Source: Kiritimatiellia bacterium (lineage in GTDB: Bacteria; Verrucomicrobiota; Kiritimatiellia; RFP12; UBA1067). From it: a DNA stretch of 14,102 nucleotides. The notes beneath the pieces were generated by a model. The model did no database searches. It saw only the letters and a program-made list of their open reading frames with translations, and was not told the origin of the DNA. A program made the translations under genes and the position numbers. The DNA lies in assembly GCA_900767325.1 (NCBI GenBank), contig CAAFYT010000062.1, positions 1-14,102 of the forward strand, read 5' to 3'. The stretch's first letter is position 1. Each line of letters opens with the position of its first letter. Shown piece after piece: positions 1-6,445 of this stretch.

Positions 1-159
1 ACGACGTATGCCTCCGGCCGTCACGGCATGGGCATGCCCGCCGCCGTCGCCGCCGAGATCATCGACGCGTTCCAGAGCCAGGGCAACGTCATCAAGAAGC
101 GCGATGACGTCCACAAGATGGCTCAGGCCAACAAGGCGTTTGCGCACTACGCCTGGTGA
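1..159 (+). CDS. rpsG: 30S ribosomal protein S7, C-terminal fragment
   Basis: This is the last 52 codons of ribosomal protein S7, open at the left window edge and ending in TGA at 157-159. S7 is a primary assembly protein of the 30S head that binds 16S rRNA near the E site. The recognisable part is the conserved tail KKRDDVHKMAQANKAFAHYAW, which matches the family pattern KKREDxHKMAEANKAFAHYRW, preceded by a helix equivalent to the LAxELIDA region. It differs from the common form at the penultimate residue (Ala for Arg). S7 is normally followed by fusA in the str operon. Here a strong hairpin and an unrelated helicase gene follow, so the str operon appears to end or to be split at this point. 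Confidence 0.93.
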   Translation, partial: TTYASGRHGMGMPAAVAAEIIDAFQSQGNVIKKRDDVHKMAQANKAFAHYAW

Positions 160-184
160 CAATCGGCTTTTCCAGACAAGGTTG

Positions 185-216
185 ACGAAGCGCCGCGGTT
201 TTCCGCGGCGCTTCGT
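185..216 (+). terminator. Perfect 14-bp stem-loop after rpsG
   Basis: The left arm ACGAAGCGCCGCGG (185-198) and right arm CCGCGGCGCTTCGT (203-216) pair perfectly around a TTTT loop. The stem starts 25 nt after the rpsG stop, where an operon terminator would be expected. No T-run follows (the next bases are AATGCCGG), so it is not a textbook intrinsic terminator. It could be a U-less terminator, an RNA 3'-end stabiliser, or a structure affecting the helicase start codon 10 nt downstream. Confidence 0.6.
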
Positions 217-225
217 AATGCCGGA

Positions 226-2193
226 ATGACGGATTTCGTGCACGAACTCAATCCCGAGCAGTGTCAGGCGGCAACGGCTGGCGAGGGGCCGCTTCTGGTT
301 CTGGCTGCGGCGGGAACGGGCAAGACACGCACACTTGTCCATCGCGTCGCCTATCTGGTCGAGCGAGGCGTTCCGGCTGATCGCATCCTGCTCTTGACCT
401 TCACCAATCGCGCTGCGCGCGAGATGCTCGAACGGGCTCAGGCGCTTTCGGGTGATCGCGTCGCCTCTATCTGGTCGGGAACGTTCCATTCCGTTTGCGC
501 GCGTCTACTGCGGCGCTACGGCTCTGCAATTGGCTACGCCCCGGGCTTTCAGATCCTCGACGAGGAGGATCGGAAAAGGCTCATCGGAGAGCTTATCAAG
601 ACCACGGTGAAAAATCCGAAGGACTTTCCGAAGAAGGAAGTCGTGGCGAAGATGATCAGCGAGGCGGCTAACGAACAGAAGGCCGTGTCCCTTGTTGCTT
701 TGCGCTGGCAGACGCGTACCGCAGGCTTCGAGCCGGAGGAGATCGCGGCGATTGCCGAAAAATACGCCGCCCGCAAGCGCGAACTCGGTTCGATGGACTT
801 CGACGATCTCTTGGTGAACGGGCTCAAACTGCTTAAGGACGCCGACTCCGTTCGCAAGATGCTGCAGGAGCACTTTCTGTACATCCTCGTCGACGAGTAC
901 CAGGATACCAATGGACTTCAAGCCGAATTCACCGATATCCTTGCCGCTCGACACCGTAATATCATGGCGGTGGGGGATGATTTCCAGTGCATCTACACGT
1001 GGCGTGGAGCGCAGATCGCGAACATCATGGAATTTCCGGCGCGTTGGCCGGGCTGCCGAACGGTTACGCTTGAGCGCAACTACCGCTCCGTTCCGAGCGT
1101 GCTCGACGTGGCCAATGTCGTCATGCGCGATGCGCCCAACCAGTTTGAGAAGATCTTGCGCCCCGTTCGCGGTGACAATTCCGAGCGTCCCGAACTTGTG
1201 CATGTCTATGACGGGCGCGCCCAGGCGGACGAGATCCTGAACATTGTGCGCACGATGCGTGGAGAAGGATATCGAAACCGGGACATCGCCATTCTCTACC
1301 GCAGCCACTACCAGTCCATCGACGTGCAGATGACATTGGCGCGAATGGGCGTGCCGTATCGCATCACTTCGGGGGTTGGCGTGTTCGAACAGGTTCACGT
1401 GAAGGACGTGTTGGCCTATTTGCGGTTGGTGCTGAATCCAATGGACGAGCTTTCGTTTCTGCGATTGGCGCAGCTTTTCCCGGGTGTTGGCGAGAAGAGC
1501 GCGCGTGGGTTCTGGGAGAAGCTCGGGCGTAGTTTCAATGGTCATTCGCGGGACTGCCGCGAAGCGTTGCAGTCCCTGTTGCCGGCGAAGGCGAAGCCGC
1601 TCTGGCCACCGCTCGCGAAGTGCTTTGAGGTTGCGCGCGAGCATATCGGGGAAGGCCATGTCGGCGAGATCGCGGAGGATTTCTGCGATCTCTTCTACGA
1701 GGGGTATCTTGGTCGCGAGTACGAGGAGGCGGAGGCGTCCGACCGACTGGATGACATCAAGGAGCTTGCGAGCCAGATTGCCGGAACCGCGGGTGGGCTT
1801 GAGGCGTTCTTGTCCGATGTGGCTCTGATGACCAACCTTGACGTGCGGCGAAACGATCCGTCGTTCGACCGCATTACGCTCTCGACGATCCATCAGGCGA
1901 AGGGGATGGAGTGGCCGGTGGTGATCGTGCCGTGGCTTTCGGATGGGATGTTCCCGAGCGGCAAGGCGAAGGACGAGGGGCGTATGGACGAGGAACGGCG
2001 GCTTTTCTACGTGGTGGTCACGCGAGCGAAGGATCGGCTCGCGATTCTTTCGCCACAGATGCGCAAGATGCCCGACGGCGGCATGTTCCCTGTTCCGCCC
2101 TCGGTCTTTGTGCAGGAAATACCGAAGGAACTCGTTTCGGAACGTCGTGCATATGCGGCGCCATCCGCCTTTCGTTTCTGGTCGCATCGTTGA
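226..2193 (+). CDS. UvrD/Rep-family (SF1A) ATP-dependent DNA helicase
   Basis: This 655-residue protein is a 3'-5' superfamily 1A helicase used in DNA repair or replication restart. All family motifs are present: Q motif LNPEQCQAA (8-16), Walker A AAAGTGKT (27-34), TFTNRAA (Ia), Walker B VDEYQD (D223, E224), motif III GDDFQCIYTWRG (from about 250), LERNYRS (motif IV, R284), TIHQAKGMEW (motif V, 554-563) and YVVVTRAKDR (motif VI, arginine finger R600). Length is nearest to Rep (about 670). Only about 50 residues follow motif VI, so the Tudor-like C-terminus of UvrD/PcrA is missing. I cannot choose between UvrD, PcrA and Rep and give no symbol. The ATG at 226 has no clear Shine-Dalgarno sequence and lies just after the hairpin at 185-216. 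It fits because the Q motif begins at residue 8. Confidence 0.93.
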   Translation: MTDFVHELNPEQCQAATAGEGPLLVLAAAGTGKTRTLVHRVAYLVERGVPADRILLLTFTNRAAREMLERAQALSGDRVASIWSGTFHSVCARLLRRYGSAIGYAPGFQILDEEDRKRLIGELIKTTVKNPKDFPKKEVVAKMISEAANEQKAVSLVALRWQTRTAGFEPEEIAAIAEKYAARKRELGSMDFDDLLVNGLKLLKDADSVRKMLQEHFLYILVDEYQDTNGLQAEFTDILAARHRNIMAVGDDFQCIYTWRGAQIANIMEFPARWPGCRTVTLERNYRSVPSVLDVANVVMRDAPNQFEKILRPVRGDNSERPELVHVYDGRAQADEILNIVRTMRGEGYRNRDIAILYRSHYQSIDVQMTLARMGVPYRITSGVGVFEQVHVKDVLAYLRLVLNPMDELSFLRLAQLFPGVGEKSARGFWEKLGRSFNGHSRDCREALQSLLPAKAKPLWPPLAKCFEVAREHIGEGHVGEIAEDFCDLFYEGYLGREYEEAEASDRLDDIKELASQIAGTAGGLEAFLSDVALMTNLDVRRNDPSFDRITLSTIHQAKGMEWPVVIVPWLSDGMFPSGKAKDEGRMDEERRLFYVVVTRAKDRLAILSPQMRKMPDGGMFPVPPSVFVQEIPKELVSERRAYAAPSAFRFWSHR

Positions 2194-2201
2194 TGTTTCG
2201 A

Positions 2202-2227
2202 CCGAGGGAAGATCTGCTTTCTCTCGG
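2202..2227 (+). terminator. Candidate weak terminator hairpin after the helicase gene
   Basis: CCGAGGGAAG (2202-2211) can pair with TTTCTCTCGG (2218-2227) through a 6-nt loop, with two G-T wobbles. A pyrimidine-rich but interrupted tract follows (GTTCGTTGATCCTCTTTCTTT). It lies 9 nt after the helicase stop and upstream of the promoter at 2317-2345, which suits the end of a transcript. The stem is imperfect and the T-run is broken, so the call is tentative. Confidence 0.3.
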
Positions 2228-2316
2228 GTTCGTTGATCCTCTTTCTTTCGGTGCCGACTGAAGGCGCGGCTTGCGTAGGCGTGAGAACACGAGGCCCGAG
2301 CGATTGAGGTTTCGCA

Positions 2317-2345
2317 TTTTCAAGGCGGGTGAAATATGGTATAAT
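2317..2345 (+). promoter_or_regulatory. Sigma70-type promoter with extended -10
   Basis: The -10 box is a perfect TATAAT (2340-2345) with an extended TG at 2337-2338. The -35 box is TTTTCA (2317-2322, 4 of 6 matches to TTGACA), with a 17-bp spacer. It sits in the only intergenic gap of useful size in the window. It predicts a transcript start near 2352, about 23 nt upstream of the exported thioredoxin gene, whose GGGAGGTG ribosome site follows. It is the best candidate for driving the long overlapping gene block downstream. Confidence 0.75.
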
Positions 2346-2374
2346 GTGCGATGTGAAAGGGAGGTGGGGCGAAT

Positions 2375-3712
2375 ATGGCATGTTTGATGAAGGTTCGGTG
2401 CGTGGTGGCGAGCGTGTGCCTTCTCGCGGGCGTGGAGCTTGGCGAATGGACGCAGGATGTGGATGCGGCCCGTGCGCTTGCGCGCGAAAAAGGCAAGTAT
2501 CTGCTGATGAACTTCACTGGCAGCGACTGGTGTGGTTGGTGCAAGCTTATGGACGAGCATGTCTTCAGTCAGCCCGGCTGGATATCCTTCGCCCGCGAGA
2601 ATCTCGCCCTCGCCCTCGTCGACACGCCGAGGGATGCCTCGCGCGTGCCCGAGGCCTACCGAGCGCGCAACAAGGAGCTGAAGCGCGAATATGGCATTAA
2701 AGGTTTTCCAACGTTCCTTCTGTTCGCTCCCGACGGGCATCTCGCGGGCCAGACGGGGGCCATCAACCATGGAAACGAATACACCTTTGTGACGAATGTC
2801 GTGGCCGTGTTCGTGGAGGATTCGATTAAGGAGCTCGTCAGCGAAGATGAGTTTCGCGAGTATTCCGAGGCGCTCGTCGAGAAGCAGGCATGGGACGCGA
2901 AGATGGATGCGGTTCATCGCGAGTTTCGCGTAACCTATGCCGAGCCGCGTGACAAGGCGCTCCGAGAGATCGACGCGATCAAATTGGATGTTCTTGGCAA
3001 GGCGGCGTCGGCGATGCGAGAACGGCAGAAGCCCAATCCTTTCGCGGAGGATGCGACGATCGTTTTCTCGGATTTCGGACGGGGCGTGATGACGAATGGC
3101 GCCAGTTTCGGCGCGTGGACGACGGACATGGTTGGCGCGCAGAGTCTGGCGCGACGGAGCGGAAAGGATATCCTCCTCGCATTCGTTGGCACCAACTGGT
3201 GCGCTTGGGGCAATGAGATGGAGAGTAATGTGTTCAACACCGTGACGTGGATGGACTTTGCAAAGAAGAACTTCGTGCAGGTCTACATCGATTGTCCCGA
3301 CGAGGCGGGCGAGGCGAAGCTTCCGGAATGGCTTCTCGCGCAGAACGCCGCGCTCTACAAGGCGTATTCGATGAGAGGATGTCCTCTCTACCTGCTGACG
3401 GATGCGGAGGGGCGCAAATATGACGAGTTCGGTGCCACGAGCGGCATCTCGCCGGAAGATCAGGTCGAGGCGGTGCGGCTTCTTCTCGCGAAGCGGCGTC
3501 TCAAGGAATTCGCCTCGGCGGAGGATTTGGCGAAATACAATGAGGCGACGACGCGTGAACGCGAGCTTGGCAAGGTCTGGCGTGCGCATTACGACGAGTA
3601 CGTGGAGAAGGTTGATGAGATGGTCGAGGCCTTTGCGCCGATTGCCGAGAAGCGCAACGCGATTTTCGAGAAGGCGTTGGAGCGCTACTTTGAAAAGCAG
3701 GGCAAGAAGTGA
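2375..3712 (+). CDS. Exported tandem thioredoxin-fold protein, second CXXC degenerate
   Basis: This 445-residue protein has a hydrophobic N-terminus (about residues 6-20) that looks like a signal peptide, so it probably acts in the envelope. It holds two copies of a thioredoxin-7-like domain plus helical tail. Copy 1 runs from W25, with active-site C53-G-W-C56 and cis-Pro P112. Copy 2 runs from W248, with C276-A-W-G279, where the second cysteine is lost, and cis-Pro P337. The tails also correspond: IKELVSEDEFREYSEA aligns with LKEFASAEDLAKYNEA. Copy 1 could be redox active (disulfide reductase or isomerase). Copy 2 could at most trap mixed disulfides. The ATG at 2375 is chosen because GGGAGG (2359-2364) lies 10 nt upstream. 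A second ATG at 2387 would give a more typical signal peptide but is too far from that site. Its substrate partner is unknown. Confidence 0.85.
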   Translation: MACLMKVRCVVASVCLLAGVELGEWTQDVDAARALAREKGKYLLMNFTGSDWCGWCKLMDEHVFSQPGWISFARENLALALVDTPRDASRVPEAYRARNKELKREYGIKGFPTFLLFAPDGHLAGQTGAINHGNEYTFVTNVVAVFVEDSIKELVSEDEFREYSEALVEKQAWDAKMDAVHREFRVTYAEPRDKALREIDAIKLDVLGKAASAMRERQKPNPFAEDATIVFSDFGRGVMTNGASFGAWTTDMVGAQSLARRSGKDILLAFVGTNWCAWGNEMESNVFNTVTWMDFAKKNFVQVYIDCPDEAGEAKLPEWLLAQNAALYKAYSMRGCPLYLLTDAEGRKYDEFGATSGISPEDQVEAVRLLLAKRRLKEFASAEDLAKYNEATTRERELGKVWRAHYDEYVEKVDEMVEAFAPIAEKRNAIFEKALERYFEKQGKK

Positions 3713-4011
3713 GCGGACGGTCCTGGCTCGTAGAGACGCCGGAAGGCGTGGTGCTGTCCATTCGGGCGCAGCCACGGTCCTCGCGCGCGGGCCTCGACGG
3801 CTTCGCGGGCGAGGCGGTGCGCGTACGGCTCAGGAGCGCGCCCGTCGACGGCAAGGCGAACAAGGAACTGATCGAGACCCTGGCCAAGGAGTTCTCGCTC
3901 GCGAAGTCAGCGGTGGTGTTCAAGGGCGGCGAGACTGCGAAGTTGAAGCGAATCCTTTTGAAGGGAGTCAGCGCAGATGAGGTTGATCATCACTGCCGGG
4001 CCCACGCGTGA
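3709..4011 (+). CDS. yggU: YggU/UPF0235 (DUF167) family protein
   Basis: A 100-residue protein of the YggU/DUF167 family, small single-domain proteins of unknown function. The signature is VRLRSAPVDGKANKELIETLAKEF, followed by VVFKGGETAKLKRILLKG, close to the family pattern APPVxGKANxxLxxxLAxxF...GxxSRxKxxxI. The usual SR of that pattern is replaced by TA. Length matches the family. It starts with GTG inside a GTGA overlap with the stop of the thioredoxin gene, so translation is probably coupled. Its last 35 bp overlap the start of coaB. No role can be inferred beyond co-expression with CoA biosynthesis. Confidence 0.85.
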   Translation: MSGRSWLVETPEGVVLSIRAQPRSSRAGLDGFAGEAVRVRLRSAPVDGKANKELIETLAKEFSLAKSAVVFKGGETAKLKRILLKGVSADEVDHHCRAHA

Positions 4012-4603
4012 GTATCTTGATCCGGTGAGGTTTCTTTCGAATCCTTCCACGGGTCGGATGGGTTTTGCGCTCGCGAGCGAGGCGGTGCGGCGCGGTTTTG
4101 AAACGACGCTTGTTGCCGGCCCCGTGCAGCTCAGGACGCCACGCGGTGTGAAGCGGGTCGATGTCGTGAGCGCGCGGGAGATGATGGAGGCCGTGAGACG
4201 TGAGCTGCGGAGCGTGCGGAAGGGGGAGGAGGCGATCTTCGTGGCCACGGCCGCCGTGGCGGATTGGCGGCCTGCGATTCGGGCGACGCGCAAACTCAAG
4301 AAGACCGAGATGACGGGCTTGCTAAGGATGGTGAGGAATCCGGATATTCTCAAAAGCGTGAAGGGCGTCCGCAAGGTCGGGTTTGCGGCCGAAACGGATG
4401 ATGTCGTGCGCGAGGCGGCGCGAAAGTGTCGTAAGAAGAAGCTTGAATTCGTCGTGGCGAACGACGTTCTGGCGCGAGGTGCAGGATTCGGCGTGGCAAC
4501 GAATCGCGTGACGTTCGTCTTCCCTTCGGGCGAGACGCGCGCGTTGCCGCTCATGAGCAAGCGTCTGGTGGCGGCGCGGATACTGGATGAGCTGGAGAGA
4601 TGA
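3977..4603 (+). CDS. coaB: Phosphopantothenate-cysteine ligase, stand-alone CoaB
   Basis: CoaB joins cysteine to 4'-phosphopantothenate with nucleotide activation, the second step of CoA synthesis from pantothenate. The 208 residues equal only the C-terminal half of bifunctional Dfp/CoaBC. The N-terminal motif ITAGPTREYLDPVRFLSN (5-22) contains R18 and N22, which correspond to residues studied in E. coli CoaB (R206 and N210, from memory). NPSTGRMG follows, then ATAAVADWRP (90-99), the lysine motif K106-L-K-K109, NPDIL and GFAAET. No flavin decarboxylase (CoaC) domain is present, so phosphopantothenoylcysteine decarboxylase must be encoded elsewhere. The gene overlaps yggU by 35 bp and shares ATGA with the next gene. 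An ATP-dependent CoaB of the split bacterial kind is also possible; nucleotide preference cannot be read here. Confidence 0.9.
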   Translation: MRLIITAGPTREYLDPVRFLSNPSTGRMGFALASEAVRRGFETTLVAGPVQLRTPRGVKRVDVVSAREMMEAVRRELRSVRKGEEAIFVATAAVADWRPAIRATRKLKKTEMTGLLRMVRNPDILKSVKGVRKVGFAAETDDVVREAARKCRKKKLEFVVANDVLARGAGFGVATNRVTFVFPSGETRALPLMSKRLVAARILDELER

Positions 4604-5229
4604 GGCGGACGATCGTATTCAACGGTTGGGCCGCGGGGCCTGAGACGTGGGAGCTTTGCGCGTTTCCGCACGATTGGGTGTTCGACTACATCGAACAACT
4701 CGACGGCGAGCCGGAGCGTGTTCTCGCCGATTTCGATGAAGTGGTGCTCGTCGGTTTTTCGATGGGTGGTTCGATGGCGCTGAATACGCTTTTGCGCGAA
4801 CCGAGGAAGGTGAAGGGGCTTGTGCTCATCTCGTCTACGGCGCGGATGATGGAGGAGAGGGATACGGGCTGGAAGGGTCTTTCTCCACGTCGGTTGCAGG
4901 CGCTCTGCCTGGGTACGAGGATGCTCTTCGGGAACGATCCCTCGCCGATCTACGCTTCGGAGAACATGGATCGCGGCATTGACTTCCTCAAGATGACCGA
5001 TCTTCGCGACGAGCTGTGCGCGCGACGCGCAGAATGGGACGACATCAAGGTCGAGATACTCCAGAGCGTAAAAGACGGTATCGTGCGGGCGGACAACGCC
5101 ACGTTTCTCGCAGGCGTTTTTCCGCGTGCGCACATCACTTGGGTGGAGGGCGGTGAACACGTGTTGCCGGTTTCCGCGCCCGAGCTGGTCGATGCCGCCG
5201 TTGAAAGGGTGTGTTCAGATGAAGATTGA
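4600..5229 (+). CDS. Small alpha/beta hydrolase, BioG/BioH-like
   Basis: This 209-residue single-domain alpha/beta hydrolase has a nucleophile elbow GFSMGG with S54, a probable acid D159 (in VKDGIVR) and a catalytic histidine H187 (in GEHVLP), in the correct order for a Ser-Asp-His triad. The N-terminus FNGWAAGPETW supplies the oxyanion-hole loop. The short length and GW..G..W start recall BioG (DUF452) and BioH, which free pimeloyl-ACP from its methyl ester in biotin synthesis. No biotin genes are visible, so this is only a resemblance. The ATG lies in an ATGA overlap with the coaB stop, and the 3' end overlaps mtaD by 11 bp. A generic carboxylesterase or thioesterase is the main alternative. 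Confidence 0.75.
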   Translation: MRRTIVFNGWAAGPETWELCAFPHDWVFDYIEQLDGEPERVLADFDEVVLVGFSMGGSMALNTLLREPRKVKGLVLISSTARMMEERDTGWKGLSPRRLQALCLGTRMLFGNDPSPIYASENMDRGIDFLKMTDLRDELCARRAEWDDIKVEILQSVKDGIVRADNATFLAGVFPRAHITWVEGGEHVLPVSAPELVDAAVERVCSDED

Positions 5230-6445
5230 GGATTGCAGGTTGCTGTTGCCTGGTCGTCGCGTTGGCGCGGGTGACATTGAGATCGCGGACGGGCGGATTC
5301 GGCGAATCGACGAACATGAGTGCCCGGCGCGGCGCGTCGTTCTGCCGGGGCTCGTGAATTGCCACGGCCATACGCCGATGACCCTCGTGCGCGGCGTGGG
5401 TGGCGGGCTGCCCCTTCGACGCTGGTTGGACGAAGCGATCTTCCCGATCGAAGCGAAGATGCGTCCGGAGGATATCGCGGCGGGCATGCGCTGGGGTGTA
5501 ATGGAGATGCTTGCCGGTGGCACGACATGCGTGGCGGATATGTACGACTTTCCGGGGGAAGAGGAGCGTGTCCTGCGGGAGACAGGGCTCAAGGGACGTG
5601 TTTGCCGGGTGGGGCTCGAATTCGTGCCCGGTCGGTTGGCTGACTGCATTGCCTTTGTGCGTGGCGACGGAGGGGGCGATGTTCGGCGCGATTTTTGCCT
5701 CCATAGCGAATACTTGACGAACGAGGCGTTCTGCCGTGGTCTTGTGACGGCGAACCGTGAACTCGGACGACCGGTTCACGTACACGTCTCCGAGACGAGG
5801 CGCGAACACGAGGAATGCCTCGGACGACACGGCAAGACACCGATGCGCTATCTTGCGGATCTTGGCGTGTTCGATCATGGTGGCTACGCGGCGCATTGCG
5901 TGTGGTGCACCGACGATGATTTTCGTCTGATGGCCGAGAGGAATGTTACGCTTGTGCACAATCCGACGAGCAACATGAAGCTCGGGAGCGGGTTTGCGCC
6001 GATCACGAGAGCGAGGGAATTGGGCGTCAACGTGGCGCTTGGAACGGATGGCTGCGCCTCGAATGACAATCTGGACATGTTCGAGGAGATGCATCTTGCT
6101 GCGCTTCTTCCAAAGGGACTTGCCTGCGATCCGACTCTGCTTTCGGCCTGGGATGTGATCGAGATGGCTACGGTCAACGGAGCGCGAGCGCTTGGGCTTG
6201 GAGATTCGGGCGAACTGCGGGAAGGTTTCGCGGCGGATCTCTGCGTTGTCGAGCTCGATAGGCCTCACCTTCGGCCGGCGCACGACATTCCGAATCTCGT
6301 GGTCTATTCAATGCAGGCCTCCGATGTGACGCAGACGATCGTCGGCGGGCGCGTGCTCTATGACCACGGCACATTCACGACGATTGACGCCGAAGCGGCG
6401 AGAGAGGTGTTCGATGAGAGCGTTCGTCATTGCCATGCGAAATGA
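5219..6445 (+). CDS. mtaD: MTA/SAH deaminase-type amidohydrolase
   Basis: This 408-residue metal-dependent amidohydrolase (COG0402 group) most resembles 5'-methylthioadenosine/S-adenosylhomocysteine deaminase, which converts those nucleosides to thioinosine forms and ammonia. Metal and catalytic residues align with the Thermotoga enzyme TM0936: H49-G-H51, H189 and E192 in HVHVSET, H226 in AAHC, and D277 in GTDG. Family signatures NPTSNMKLGSG and ASNDNLDMFEEMHLAALLPKG are present. The usual HCVHL reads HCVWC here. The ATG at 5219 is chosen: it has GAAAGGG 10 nt upstream, and KIEDCRLLLPG is a normal first beta strand. An in-frame ATG at 5126 would overlap the hydrolase by about 100 bp. 6-Aminodeoxyfutalosine deaminase, from a related group, is the main alternative. 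The next gene is a nucleosidase that could use its product. Confidence 0.82.
   Translation: MKIEDCRLLLPGRRVGAGDIEIADGRIRRIDEHECPARRVVLPGLVNCHGHTPMTLVRGVGGGLPLRRWLDEAIFPIEAKMRPEDIAAGMRWGVMEMLAGGTTCVADMYDFPGEEERVLRETGLKGRVCRVGLEFVPGRLADCIAFVRGDGGGDVRRDFCLHSEYLTNEAFCRGLVTANRELGRPVHVHVSETRREHEECLGRHGKTPMRYLADLGVFDHGGYAAHCVWCTDDDFRLMAERNVTLVHNPTSNMKLGSGFAPITRARELGVNVALGTDGCASNDNLDMFEEMHLAALLPKGLACDPTLLSAWDVIEMATVNGARALGLGDSGELREGFAADLCVVELDRPHLRPAHDIPNLVVYSMQASDVTQTIVGGRVLYDHGTFTTIDAEAAREVFDESVRHCHAK

Noticed and set aside
8..229. A 73-codon plus-strand frame starting at 8
   Set aside because: It overlaps the true S7 frame, is Arg/Ser/Pro-rich with no motif, and runs through the hairpin. Only its last codons coincide with the tiny MPE frame noted in the findings.
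505..2187. A 560-codon open frame on the minus strand opposite the helicase gene
   Set aside because: The plus strand carries every SF1A motif in order. The minus translation has no recognisable domain and is rich in Arg/His/Leu, as expected for the antisense of a GC-rich gene.
2304..2309. TTGAGG as the -35 box for the TATAAT at 2340
   Set aside because: The spacing is 30 bp, too long for sigma70. TTTTCA at 2317-2322 has the normal 17-bp spacing.
2018..3775. A 585-codon minus-strand frame spanning the helicase end, the intergenic gap and the thioredoxin gene
   Set aside because: It crosses the promoter region and three plus-strand genes, has no domain signature, and matches the usual codon-bias shadow.
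5126..5218. Upstream in-frame ATG extending the deaminase by 31 residues
   Set aside because: The extension lies within the alpha/beta hydrolase gene, gives an unlikely Cys/Pro/Trp-rich leader, and the ATG at 5219 has its own ribosome site and a normal family start.
5135..6283. A 382-codon minus-strand frame opposite the deaminase
   Set aside because: The plus strand encodes a complete amidohydrolase with all metal ligands; the minus frame has no motif.
6360..6413. Upstream in-frame ATG extending the nucleosidase by 18 residues
   Set aside because: The extra leader (TTAHSRRLTPKRRERCS) is an out-of-frame reading of the deaminase end. ATG 6414 has AGAGAGG at good spacing and places the catalytic Glu at residue 11, as in the family.
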